Shown one piece after another: positions 8,089-16,901 of a DNA stretch of 53,273 nucleotides. The stretch is from Lachnospiraceae bacterium UBA3762. GTDB taxonomy: Bacteria > Bacillota > Clostridia > Lachnospirales > Lachnospiraceae. The position numbers were made by a program, and so were the translations under genes. Within the stretch, counting starts at the first letter, position 1, and each line of letters begins with the position of its first letter. The stretch covers positions 1 to 53,273 of the forward strand of contig DFGA01000016.1 in the NCBI GenBank assembly GCA_002371615.1, given 5' to 3'. The notes under the pieces are model-generated. The model was not told where the DNA came from, did not search any database, and saw only the letters and a program-made list of their open reading frames with translations.

Positions 8089-9705
8089 ATGTTCTACGAA
8101 AACAAGATCTGGATCGGAAATGCAGGTGACAAGAAGGTATCCATCCTTCCTTGGATGGCAAACAGACATGGTCTTATCGCCGGAGCAACCGGTACGGGAA
8201 AGACAACAACGCTTAAAGTTTTGACAGAGTCGTTTTCCGATGCTGGTGTTCCTGTGTTTCTTGCCGACATAAAAGGTGACATTTCCGGTATATGCAAGCC
8301 CGGGAAAGAATCAGATGATATGCAGGAGAGAATTAAAAGATTCGGCCTTGATGAGGCTGGATTTAAGTTCAGTGAGTATCCTACACTTTTCTGGGACATA
8401 TTCTGTAAGGACGGAATACCTCTTCGTACTACTGTTTCGGAGATGGGACCGATCCTTCTTGCGAAACTCATGGATCTTAACGATACACAGGCTGATATTC
8501 TTACGTGCCTGTTCAAGATGGCTGATGATGAGGAACTCCTTCTTGTTGATATCAAGGATCTGAAGGCAATGCTTCAGTATGCAAGCGAGAATACCGCAGA
8601 GATATCGAAGAATTACGGAAACGTAACAAAAGCAAGCGTTGCATCGATCATAAGAGGGGTTGTGGCTCTTGAGGCATCGGGAGGAGATCAGTTCTTTACC
8701 GAACCTGGTTTTAATATAAAAGATTTTATCAGATGTGATAACAACGGACGCGGTTTCGTCAATATCCTTGACGGAAGAAAGCTTGCATCGGATCCGAGAA
8801 TGTATACTGCGTTCCTATTGTATCTTCTGTCGGAATTGTTTGAGACCCTTCCGGAAGTGGGGGATCTTGACAAGCCGAAAATGATTTTCTTCTTTGACGA
8901 AGCACATCTCCTGTTTGATGATATTTCAAAAGCACTTCGCCAGAAGATCGAGCAGATCGTAAAACTGATCAGAAGTAAAGGCGTAGGTATTTATTTCTGT
9001 ACCCAGAATCCGAGGGATATCCCCGATGAAGTGCTTGCCCAGCTGGGGAACAAGATTCAGCATGCTCTTCATGCATATACACCTGCAGAGGAGCGCGCAG
9101 TGAAGACAGCAGCTGACTCATTCAGATCCAATCCGGAATTCGATACCAAGACGGCAATTATGGAACTTGGTGTCGGAGAGGCACTTATTTCCGTTCTTGA
9201 TGATGAAGGCGTTCCCACCATAGTAGAAAGGTGCAAGGTGCTTCCGCCTGCATCATATATGGGTCCGGCAGATGATTATGAGAAGGAAAAAATATACACG
9301 GACAGTGATTTTTACAAGAAATATAAAGATCCCATCGAAACAGATTCTGCATATGAATTCCTCGAAAGGCTGAAGAGCCAGCAGGAGGAAAAGAAGAAAG
9401 AAGCCGAGGAAGCGAAGGAGAAGGAAAAGGCAGAAGCTGTTGCTGCAAAAGAAAAAGCAAAAGAAGAAGCTGCTGCCGCAAAAGAAGCTGAAAAAGAAGC
9501 AAAGGCAGCAGAGCGGGAAGAGGCAGCAAAGAAGAAAAAGATAAAGAGCGCCGCAGGTTCAGTTGCAAGTTCGGCGGCCGGAACAATAGGCCGTGAACTC
9601 GGAAAGAGCCTTGGAGGAAAAGTCGGAGGTAAGTATGGTAAGACTCTGGGCGGCAACATATTTGCACAGCTTGGCAGAAGCATAATGGGAACACTTTTTA
9701 AGTAA
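8089..9705 (+). CDS. HerA-like ATPase, DUF853 family
   Basis: A 538-residue P-loop ATPase of the HerA/FtsK superfamily (DUF853). Walker A is AGATGTGKTT (31-40, Lys38) and Walker B is IFFFDEAHLLF (266-276). A later segment, FCTQNPRDIPDEVLAQLGNK, matches the family's sensor and arginine-finger region. Residues about 375-455 form a highly charged Lys/Glu/Ala coiled coil, and the glycine-rich end (GKSLGGKVGGKYGKTLGG) is typical of DUF853. These proteins probably act as hexameric DNA or protein translocases; the exact role is not established. The start at 8089 has AAGGAGG 8 bases before it. No NurA nuclease partner is adjacent. The LicD gene follows after 10 bases. Confidence 0.88.
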   Translation: MFYENKIWIGNAGDKKVSILPWMANRHGLIAGATGTGKTTTLKVLTESFSDAGVPVFLADIKGDISGICKPGKESDDMQERIKRFGLDEAGFKFSEYPTLFWDIFCKDGIPLRTTVSEMGPILLAKLMDLNDTQADILTCLFKMADDEELLLVDIKDLKAMLQYASENTAEISKNYGNVTKASVASIIRGVVALEASGGDQFFTEPGFNIKDFIRCDNNGRGFVNILDGRKLASDPRMYTAFLLYLLSELFETLPEVGDLDKPKMIFFFDEAHLLFDDISKALRQKIEQIVKLIRSKGVGIYFCTQNPRDIPDEVLAQLGNKIQHALHAYTPAEERAVKTAADSFRSNPEFDTKTAIMELGVGEALISVLDDEGVPTIVERCKVLPPASYMGPADDYEKEKIYTDSDFYKKYKDPIETDSAYEFLERLKSQQEEKKKEAEEAKEKEKAEAVAAKEKAKEEAAAAKEAEKEAKAAEREEAAKKKKIKSAAGSVASSAAGTIGRELGKSLGGKVGGKYGKTLGGNIFAQLGRSIMGTLFK

Positions 9706-9715
9706 TGTATTTATT

Positions 9716-11635
9716 ATGCAAATAGATCATGTATTTTACGAAGACGAAATAAGGTGTGACTATATAATACCGTCGATGATAAAAAGATCATGGGCTGCAC
9801 AGATACAGATCCTGGAAGATCTTAATATAGCGTGTGAAAAGGCACAGCTTAAATGCTATGCGGAGTGGGGGACTTTGCTTGGGACCATACGGCATCGCGG
9901 ATTCATCCCGTGGGATGATGACATGGATGTTTGTATGAAGCGGAAGGATTATGATTATCTTGTTAATAATTTTTCATCCATCCTTCCGGATAATTATTCA
10001 ATAGTAAGCTTCAGATCCAATCCGAATTTTAAACAGATGCTGTGCCGCGTGGTCTCAAGTGACCATTACAGATTCGATGCGGATTATATGCATAAGTACT
10101 CGGGACTTCCGGTTGCTCTCGGAATAGATATATTCCCGTTTGATTATCTGTCGGGAGATGAAGAGTACGAGGCCGAAAGAGAAAAGCGCGTAAGACTTGT
10201 ATATGAAGCTGTAAATGAATTGACATACTTTGATACTCCCCCGGAAAAGCTTGAGAACAGGTTCAGGTGGATAGAAGAGGAATGCTCTGTCAGGATTGAC
10301 CGCAAGAGCGATATATTGTTACAGCTTCGTCTCCTTCTTGAAAAGCTGTTCGGAGAGGTTGAGGAAGCCGATGCGAAATATGTAACGCTTTATCCTATCT
10401 GGCTCGATAATCACTCGTATAAATTTCCGGTGGAATATTACTCAAAAAGCATCTGTATGCCGTTTGAGTATACTTCAATAAATGTTCCGGTCTGTTATGA
10501 TGCCGTACTTAAGAAAAAATATGGCACTCATTACATGGAACAGGTGAGGAGCGGAGGAGCTCATGATTACCCGTATATTGATAATCATTTAAGCGTACTT
10601 CGCGAAAACTTCGGATTCGAATGGCCGGCATACAGATTTAACCCCGGTGATTTTCCGGGACCGGACCGAAAAATATACGGTACGGATGATCTTTCAACCC
10701 CAAACAGAAAGTGCCTGTTTATAACGTACTGTGCAGCTGCCTTCGAAAATATGCGATCCCTTGCAGGGAAATATATTGATGACGGATATGAAGTGACTAT
10801 TCTTCCGGTAACGAAATACGATATAGCAGCTGACATGACGGGAATCACCGCTTCTTTGGAAAAAGTTCCCGATGAGTATTATCTGAAGGGATTAAAAGAT
10901 GCAAACATTTGCCGTGACGGCGCAATACTTGATTCTCATCCGGATATTATAGTTACAAATTTCCAGTATGATGAGTATAATCTGATAACCACAGTGGACA
11001 AGGCATTCTACTCACGCAATCTTCGTAATCACTGTAATCAGCTGATCTATGTTCCACCGTTTGAGGCTCATTCCGTAAAGCCTGATGATGAGAGAACACG
11101 AAAGCTTATGCCTTCATACGTCTGCACTCCATTAGCGGTTGTATGCGATAAGATAATACTTCACAGTCCGGAGATGAAGGAGAGGTATATAGAGTGCCTC
11201 AGCGCATGGACCGGTGACAGATACAAAAGTGTATGGGAGAGTAAGATCGAAGTACTCGCTGTATCGGAAAGCGATACAGACCGGGAGCCACTGCACTCTG
11301 CACCATATAAGCGCAAAATGATGTTTTATGTCGGACTGTCTCTTTTTGCGGAGCACGGCGAGGCAGCAATAGATAAGATCAGACAATCGTTTGATACGTT
11401 TTATGAAAACAGCGACAAAATAGATGTCGTGTATGTGACACAGGAAGGTCTTTTGGACAATTTGAAGGCACTGTATCCGGCGCTTTATGAAAAATATATC
11501 GCAAGTGATTTTCCGGAGGCAGAGGGAAATATCAATATAGAAGGTTTTGCTGCATATTACGGGGAAGCTTCCGCGTATGCAACCAAATTCATCAATGCTA
11601 AGAAACCGATTATGTTAATGCAGATATGGTGGTGA
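9716..11635 (+). CDS. LicD-family transferase fused to a GT-B-like domain
   Basis: A 639-residue cytosolic protein with two parts. Residues 1 to about 310 belong to the LicD family, with YAEWGTLLGTIRHRGFIPWD and the following DDMD (48-71) as the nucleotidyltransferase-like metal site; LicD proteins attach phosphocholine or similar groups to surface glycans and teichoic acids. Residues from about 330 to the end (KCLFITYCAAAFENMRSLAG, SHPDIIVTNFQYDEYN, IYVPPF) resemble the Rossmann halves seen near CDP-glycerol glycerophosphotransferases; this part is inferred. No Shine-Dalgarno sequence precedes the ATG, and translation may depend on the ATPase gene ending 10 bases upstream. The TGA stop falls within a perfect 10-bp hairpin. 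Confidence 0.75.
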   Translation: MQIDHVFYEDEIRCDYIIPSMIKRSWAAQIQILEDLNIACEKAQLKCYAEWGTLLGTIRHRGFIPWDDDMDVCMKRKDYDYLVNNFSSILPDNYSIVSFRSNPNFKQMLCRVVSSDHYRFDADYMHKYSGLPVALGIDIFPFDYLSGDEEYEAEREKRVRLVYEAVNELTYFDTPPEKLENRFRWIEEECSVRIDRKSDILLQLRLLLEKLFGEVEEADAKYVTLYPIWLDNHSYKFPVEYYSKSICMPFEYTSINVPVCYDAVLKKKYGTHYMEQVRSGGAHDYPYIDNHLSVLRENFGFEWPAYRFNPGDFPGPDRKIYGTDDLSTPNRKCLFITYCAAAFENMRSLAGKYIDDGYEVTILPVTKYDIAADMTGITASLEKVPDEYYLKGLKDANICRDGAILDSHPDIIVTNFQYDEYNLITTVDKAFYSRNLRNHCNQLIYVPPFEAHSVKPDDERTRKLMPSYVCTPLAVVCDKIILHSPEMKERYIECLSAWTGDRYKSVWESKIEVLAVSESDTDREPLHSAPYKRKMMFYVGLSLFAEHGEAAIDKIRQSFDTFYENSDKIDVVYVTQEGLLDNLKALYPALYEKYIASDFPEAEGNINIEGFAAYYGEASAYATKFINAKKPIMLMQIWW

Positions 11636-11709
11636 AAAGTTTTATTTGAAAACTTTTCAGCACGTAGGCCACGCCCGAGCGAAGCGAGCTTATGATGGCG
11701 TGGCTCTCA
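11634..11709 (+). repeat. Two-hairpin structured repeat, copy A
   Basis: Hairpin 1 is GAAAAGTTTT / AAAACTTTTC (11634-11643, 11649-11658) with a 5-base loop, starting inside the LicD stop codon. Then comes CACGTAGG and hairpin 2, GCCACGCC / GGCGTGGC (11668-11675, 11697-11704), enclosing GAGCGAAGCGAGC and TTATGAT, then TCTC. Its layout and words match copy B at 18661-18745. It may serve as a terminator or processing signal between the LicD and clostripain genes. Confidence 0.7.
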
Positions 11710-11729
11710 ATTAGGGTAGGAGGAATACA

Positions 11730-14153
11730 ATGGCACCGAATAACAGGCCAAGAGCCAGAGAGAAGAAAATCATAGAGGGACAGGGAAGTGTCTACAAGAG
11801 AGGAAGCGGGCTTGATTCAAAGCCTTTACATTCCGGCGGTGGCGGACCGTCACGTCCGTCAGGAGGAGGGAGTCGTGGAGGCGGTGGCTTCGGCCTTGGC
11901 AAGATCATTCTGATCCTTATAGCGTTGTTTGTATTCGGCGGCGGATATTTTGGTTTATCGGGAAACGAATCATCCGACGGGTATTCTACGACGGAACAGA
12001 ACAGCGATTCCGGCAGCGGGTCTTTTTCACAGACACAGAACAACCAGTCCCAGACCCAGAGTACGCAAGGATCTTCCGACTCTTCTTCCATGGGAATGGG
12101 GGATCTGTTCTCTACTCTTCTGGGCGGATATGCGACTACTCCGGATGAGTACTCATCATACTCCGCATATGAAACCGGAAATGTAACGGCCCAGCTTGAT
12201 ACAAGCGTTAATCCCGCAGCAAGGCAGAAGTTTACGCCAATTGTCGGTCAGGGTGCAGACGTAGTTACCGTTATGGTATACCTGTGCGGTACCGATCTTG
12301 AATCAAGAAGCGGAATGGGAACGGCGGATCTTCAGGAGATGGCATCCGCAAATCTCTCCGATGATGTAAGAGTTATAGTGTACACCGGCGGATGCAAGAA
12401 GTGGAAGAACAGCGTCGTAAGCAGCCGTGTCAACCAGATATATCAGGTTAAGGGCGGCGGAGTGAAGCTCCTTGAAGAGAATATGGGACAGGGCTCGATG
12501 TCCGATCCTGCTACGCTTACTGCATTTATCAAATACTGTAACCAGAATTTCCCTGCTAACAGGAATGAACTGATCCTCTGGGATCACGGAAGCGGATCGC
12601 TCTCGGGTTATGCATATGACGAAAAATACCCACAGAGCGGATCTATGAGCCTGTCGGGGATCAAGAAGGCTATTTCCGATTCGGGAGTTAAATTTGACTT
12701 TGTCGGATTTGATGCCTGCCTTATGGCTACGGTAGAAACAGCACTTATGCTGTCGGATTATTCCGACTATATGATCGCTTCGGAAGAGACGGAGCCCGGG
12801 GTCGGCTGGTACTACACAAATTGGCTGAGTAAGCTTTCAGCGAATACGAGTATGCCCACGATCGAGATCGGAAAGAACATTGTCGATGATTTTGTGGATA
12901 CGTGTGCGAGAAAGTGTCCGGGACAAAAGGCAACGCTTTCTGTTACGGATCTTGCGGAAGTAGCCGCAACGGTTCCTGATAAGCTTAACAGTTTTTCTGT
13001 TAATACAAGCGAACTCATATCTGACGTAAACGGATTTATGACGGTATCCGATGCACGTAACAAGGCAAAGGAGTTTGCACAGTCATCAAGGATCGATCAG
13101 ATCGATTTTATCCACTTTGCAAAACTTCTTGGTACTCAGCCCGGTCAGGAGCTTGCGGATGCTCTTTCCTCGTGTGTGAAGTATAACAGGACCGAGAGAA
13201 CGATAGCGAACGCAAACGGACTGTCCGTGTACTTCCCTTACAAGAAGGCAAACAAAGCCGGAGCGATGGCGAAAACATATGAACAGATAGGTATGGACGA
13301 TGCATACACCGATTGCATCAGGGCATTTGCCGCAAACGAGCAGTCCGGTCAGATGACTGAGAACGGAACCGGATCGCCTCTCGGATCACTGTTCGGAAGC
13401 ATGTACGGAACCGATTACGCATCATCATCCGGAGAAGGTTATGCAGGCTATTCGGATGCCCTCGGAGGACTGATGAATGCGCTTCTTACCGGAAGAAGTC
13501 ACGCTCCCGGAGGATTTGATACCGATAAGCTTCAGGTAACGTCAAATGATAAAGGACAGCAGGTATTTAAGCTTTCGGAGGAAGACTGGAATGAAGTTGC
13601 TCTTGTGGACCTCAACGTGTTTGTTGATGACGGTGAGGGCTTTATAGATCTCGGACTTGATAACACATATGAATTCGACAAAGACAATAATCTGATCGCA
13701 GATTTTGACAATACATGGATGTCAATAAACGGCCACGTTGTTGCATATTATCATACCGATACAGAGGATAACGGGACTAATTACAGTATTAACGGATATG
13801 TCCCCGCCATACTTAACGGACAGAAGGTCGAACTCCTGCTGGCGTTTACCGATCAGGATCCTGACGGTACGATAACCGGTGCAAGATATGTATATGAAGA
13901 CGGAACAACAGATACAGTTGCCAAAAACACGATAGCACTTTCTCCCGGAGATGAGATTCAGTTTACATGCAAGTATTATGATTATAATGGTAACTACAAA
14001 GATACGTTTTATCTCGGGGAGCCGATGGTTCTTGATTCGGCCGATGTGAAGATCGGAAATATAGATATCGGAGATGTTAAAGCAAAGGTTACTTATGTAT
14101 TTACCGATATGTACCAGCAGCAGTATTGGTCACCGGTTGTCAGGATTCCGTAG
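11730..14153 (+). CDS. Membrane-anchored clostripain-family (C11) cysteine peptidase
   Basis: An 807-residue protein with a basic, glycine/serine-rich N-terminal tail (1-55), one transmembrane helix (about 56-77, ending FGGGYFGLSG), a Ser/Gln/Thr-rich linker to about 170, and a C11 peptidase domain (about 175-530). The catalytic pair is His286 in LILWDHGSGS and Cys330 in VGFDACLMATVE, as in clostripain and gingipain relatives. Topology suggests the peptidase faces outside. The C-terminal 250 residues look like beta-rich domains of unknown role. Clostripains prefer Arg, but specificity here is not visible. The start has GTAGGAGGAA upstream. A GATTCC / GGAATC hairpin (14144-14158) straddles the stop codon. 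Confidence 0.85.
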   Translation: MAPNNRPRAREKKIIEGQGSVYKRGSGLDSKPLHSGGGGPSRPSGGGSRGGGGFGLGKIILILIALFVFGGGYFGLSGNESSDGYSTTEQNSDSGSGSFSQTQNNQSQTQSTQGSSDSSSMGMGDLFSTLLGGYATTPDEYSSYSAYETGNVTAQLDTSVNPAARQKFTPIVGQGADVVTVMVYLCGTDLESRSGMGTADLQEMASANLSDDVRVIVYTGGCKKWKNSVVSSRVNQIYQVKGGGVKLLEENMGQGSMSDPATLTAFIKYCNQNFPANRNELILWDHGSGSLSGYAYDEKYPQSGSMSLSGIKKAISDSGVKFDFVGFDACLMATVETALMLSDYSDYMIASEETEPGVGWYYTNWLSKLSANTSMPTIEIGKNIVDDFVDTCARKCPGQKATLSVTDLAEVAATVPDKLNSFSVNTSELISDVNGFMTVSDARNKAKEFAQSSRIDQIDFIHFAKLLGTQPGQELADALSSCVKYNRTERTIANANGLSVYFPYKKANKAGAMAKTYEQIGMDDAYTDCIRAFAANEQSGQMTENGTGSPLGSLFGSMYGTDYASSSGEGYAGYSDALGGLMNALLTGRSHAPGGFDTDKLQVTSNDKGQQVFKLSEEDWNEVALVDLNVFVDDGEGFIDLGLDNTYEFDKDNNLIADFDNTWMSINGHVVAYYHTDTEDNGTNYSINGYVPAILNGQKVELLLAFTDQDPDGTITGARYVYEDGTTDTVAKNTIALSPGDEIQFTCKYYDYNGNYKDTFYLGEPMVLDSADVKIGNIDIGDVKAKVTYVFTDMYQQQYWSPVVRIP

Positions 14154-14201
14154 GAATCATGATATGCGGCGAAGACTGAGCGGTTAACAGGAGGAAATGT
14201 T

Positions 14202-15419
14202 ATGAAGCCAATCATTACCAGTTTACTTGAAACCGATGCCTACAAATTTTCTATGGGGCAGGCAATCTATCACCAGTTTTCTGACTACAAGACGACATGG
14301 TCATTTAAGTGCCGTAATGAGGATGTACGCTTTACACCGGATATGATCGAGGAGATCAAGCGCCAGATCAAAATGTACTGCGACCTCAGATTCCGTGAAG
14401 ACGAACTGGAGTACCTTAACAGGATCAAGTGGATCAAAGGATCATATGTTGATTTTCTCAGGCTCTGGAAGCCGAGATTTGAAGATTTTGAATTCGGAAC
14501 GGATTCGGAGTGCGGCCTTACGATCGAAACAAAGGGAACGTGGCTCAACACTTCGATGTATGAGATCCCGACGCTTGCCATAGTTAATGAGGTATACTTC
14601 AGAATGGCGTATGACTACGACGAACTTCTGGAGAGCTTTAAAGAGCGTCTTGAGGCTAAGATACAGGGAATTATTGACGGTAAATATGAGCTGGGAGCGT
14701 TTTCGGAGTTTGGGGCAAGAAGGAGACTGTCCGGAGAAGCACAGGAGCTTGCTGTCACCGGACTTGCCAAAGCAAATCTACCGGAAGGAAACATATTTGT
14801 AGGAACAAGCAATGTCTATCTGGCCAAAAAACTGAACCTTGTGCCTGTAGGGACTATGGCGCATGAATGGATAATGTGTGTCGGACAGGGCAACCACAAG
14901 CATAACCCGGCATACTCCAACTGGTATGCATTAGATGCATGGGTCAAGGAATACGGGGTGTTAAACGGAACCGCTCTTACCGATGCGATTACAACAAAGT
15001 GTTTCCTTGAGGATTTTCAGCTGACTTATGCCACACTGTTCTCGGGTGTCAGACATGACAGCGGGAGCCCTTTCGACTGGGCCGATCAGATGATCAGGCA
15101 TTACGAGGAGCTGGGGATAGATCCGAAGACGAAGACCCTGCTGTTTTCTGACAGCCTGAATTTTGAAAAGGCAACAGCAATAAACAGGGCATACAAAGAT
15201 AAAGTCAAGACCGCGTTTGGAATAGGTACATACATAGCAAATGATACAAAAGTCACACCGCTTAATATTGTCATGAAGACAACAGTCTGCAATGGATGTG
15301 ATGTTGCCAAGATATCGGATGTCGAAGGCAAGGGAATGTGCAAGAGTGAAGAATATGTTCACTACCTCAAGCGATGCATAGACTGGAGAATGGAACACGA
15401 AACAAATGTTATTCGGTAA
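14202..15419 (+). CDS. pncB: Nicotinate phosphoribosyltransferase
   Basis: A 405-residue cytosolic enzyme of NAD salvage that joins nicotinate to PRPP with ATP help. The start LLETDAYKFSMGQAIY, the FSEFGARRR segment and VGTMAHEW are family hallmarks; the last contains the regulatory His region that is phosphorylated in PncB. RHDSGSPFDWADQ and LLFSDSLNF line the phosphoribosyl site. Length corresponds to the shorter PncB type. AGGAGG precedes the ATG by 7 bases. The end overlaps the MATE gene by 14 bases in another frame, so the two are probably co-translated. Confidence 0.95.
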   Translation: MKPIITSLLETDAYKFSMGQAIYHQFSDYKTTWSFKCRNEDVRFTPDMIEEIKRQIKMYCDLRFREDELEYLNRIKWIKGSYVDFLRLWKPRFEDFEFGTDSECGLTIETKGTWLNTSMYEIPTLAIVNEVYFRMAYDYDELLESFKERLEAKIQGIIDGKYELGAFSEFGARRRLSGEAQELAVTGLAKANLPEGNIFVGTSNVYLAKKLNLVPVGTMAHEWIMCVGQGNHKHNPAYSNWYALDAWVKEYGVLNGTALTDAITTKCFLEDFQLTYATLFSGVRHDSGSPFDWADQMIRHYEELGIDPKTKTLLFSDSLNFEKATAINRAYKDKVKTAFGIGTYIANDTKVTPLNIVMKTTVCNGCDVAKISDVEGKGMCKSEEYVHYLKRCIDWRMEHETNVIR

Positions 15420-16782
15420 GAAATCCGGTTCATATACAATCGATATGTGCTCGGGGCCTATCGTAAGCAGACTTCTTCTGTTTGCGGGGCCTCTTATGCT
15501 ATCTTCGGTTCTGCAGCTCCTGTTTAATGCCGCAGACGTTATTGTTGTGGGAAAATATGCCGGCGATAATTCTCTTGCGGCGGTCGGTATGACCGGTCCG
15601 CTTATTAATCTTCTTGTAAGCGCTTTTATGGGACTGTCAATCGGAAGCGGTGTTCTTGCCTCGCGCTATTACGGGAGCGGGGACGATGTCCAGATGTCGA
15701 AAACGGTTCATACTTCGATCCTTGTCAGTTTTATAAGCGGTATCGTGCTGGCCGTTATCGGTTTTGCTTTCTCTACGCAGATACTCACATGGATGAGGGC
15801 TCCGGGTGAGACTTTGCAGCTTGGAAGCTTATACCTTAGGATATACTTTCTCGGAATGCCGGCGTCAATGGTGTATAACTTCGGAAGTGCGGTCCTTCGT
15901 GCAGTCGGTGATACAAAACGTCCGATGTACTATCTGTTTGTGGCGGGAGTTGTAAATGTAATACTGAATCTTTTCTTTGTAATAAGCCTTCATATGGATG
16001 TTGCAGGTGTTGCAACGGCAACCGTGATATCACAGGTCATATCCGCATATCTGGTAATACGATGCCTTATGAAGGAGAGCGGCCCATTGCAGCTCAGGCT
16101 AAAATCATTGGCCATCGATAAAGCCACCTTCATAAGAATAGTCAGGATAGGTGTTCCTGCCAGTTTTCAGGGAATGCTCTTTTCTATTTCAAATGTGATC
16201 ATCCAATCTTCGGTAAACGGATTCGGTGCAACGGTAGTTGCGGGTAATTCCGCTGCGCAGAATATAGAAGGATTTGTTTATGTATCGATGAATGCTTTCT
16301 ATCAGGCATGTATTTCGTTTATAAGCGCTAATGTGGGTGCAAGAAAGACAGAGCGGATCAACAGGATACTTGTTCGTGCACAAATCTGTGTTGTAGCAAC
16401 AGGATTGATACTTGGAGGATCGTCATATCTATTCGGATATCAGCTTCTTAACATATATACGGACTCGCGCACCGTTATGGATGCGGGTATAACCAGAATG
16501 ATGTATGTGTGTCTTCCGTATTTTCTGTGTGGCATGATGGATGTTATGGTGGGAGGCCTCAGGGGGCTTGGATATGCAATACTTCCTATGATAGTGTCGC
16601 TTATCGGAGCCTGCGGACTGCGCCTTGTATGGATATTTACTCTGTTTCAGATGCCCATGTTTCATGAAACGCGTTTCTTATATATAACCTATCCTATTTC
16701 ATGGGTTGTGACTTTCCTTGCCCATGTCATATGCTATATCATTGTCAAACGTAAGTTTGACCGTATACATTCAGGTGAATAA
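15406..16782 (+). CDS. MATE-family efflux transporter
   Basis: A 458-residue inner-membrane exporter with about twelve hydrophobic helices. The N-terminal stretch LLFAGPLMLSSVLQLLFNAA and DVIVVGKYAGDNSLAAVG is the standard MATE signature, and the second half repeats the pattern near VVAGNSAAQNIEGF. Such proteins use sodium or proton gradients to expel drugs or metabolites; the substrate cannot be told. The ATG lies inside the end of pncB (14-base overlap), which suggests coupling. No terminator follows before the heat-shock promoter. Confidence 0.95.
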   Translation: MLFGKKSGSYTIDMCSGPIVSRLLLFAGPLMLSSVLQLLFNAADVIVVGKYAGDNSLAAVGMTGPLINLLVSAFMGLSIGSGVLASRYYGSGDDVQMSKTVHTSILVSFISGIVLAVIGFAFSTQILTWMRAPGETLQLGSLYLRIYFLGMPASMVYNFGSAVLRAVGDTKRPMYYLFVAGVVNVILNLFFVISLHMDVAGVATATVISQVISAYLVIRCLMKESGPLQLRLKSLAIDKATFIRIVRIGVPASFQGMLFSISNVIIQSSVNGFGATVVAGNSAAQNIEGFVYVSMNAFYQACISFISANVGARKTERINRILVRAQICVVATGLILGGSSYLFGYQLLNIYTDSRTVMDAGITRMMYVCLPYFLCGMMDVMVGGLRGLGYAILPMIVSLIGACGLRLVWIFTLFQMPMFHETRFLYITYPISWVVTFLAHVICYIIVKRKFDRIHSGE

Positions 16783-16812
16783 ACAAAACATCAATTCTTC
16801 ACAAATTCTGTA

Positions 16813-16841
16813 TTGACAACTGTATATAGCGGTGGTACATT
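16813..16841 (+). promoter_or_regulatory. Sigma-A promoter of the hrcA-grpE-dnaK-dnaJ operon
   Basis: TTGACA (16813-16818), a 17-base spacer and TACATT (16836-16841) lie just upstream of the CIRCE operator, the usual heat-shock operon layout in Firmicutes. Confidence 0.75.
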
Positions 16842-16853
16842 ATGTACAGGGTG

Positions 16854-16880
16854 TTAGCACTCTAATGGGTCGAGTGCTAA
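16854..16880 (+). promoter_or_regulatory. CIRCE operator (HrcA binding site)
   Basis: A perfect inverted repeat TTAGCACTC - 9 bases - GAGTGCTAA, identical to the CIRCE consensus. It sits between the promoter and hrcA, so the HrcA repressor encoded next is expected to block transcription of the whole operon and release it on heat shock. Confidence 0.98.
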
Positions 16881-16901
16881 CAAAACGAAAGGAAGGCCAC
16901 C

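Noticed and set aside
9185..9694. Leu- and Ser/Ala-rich frames opposite the end of the HerA-like gene
   Set aside because: They are the antisense reading of the Lys/Glu/Ala coiled coil and have no independent support.
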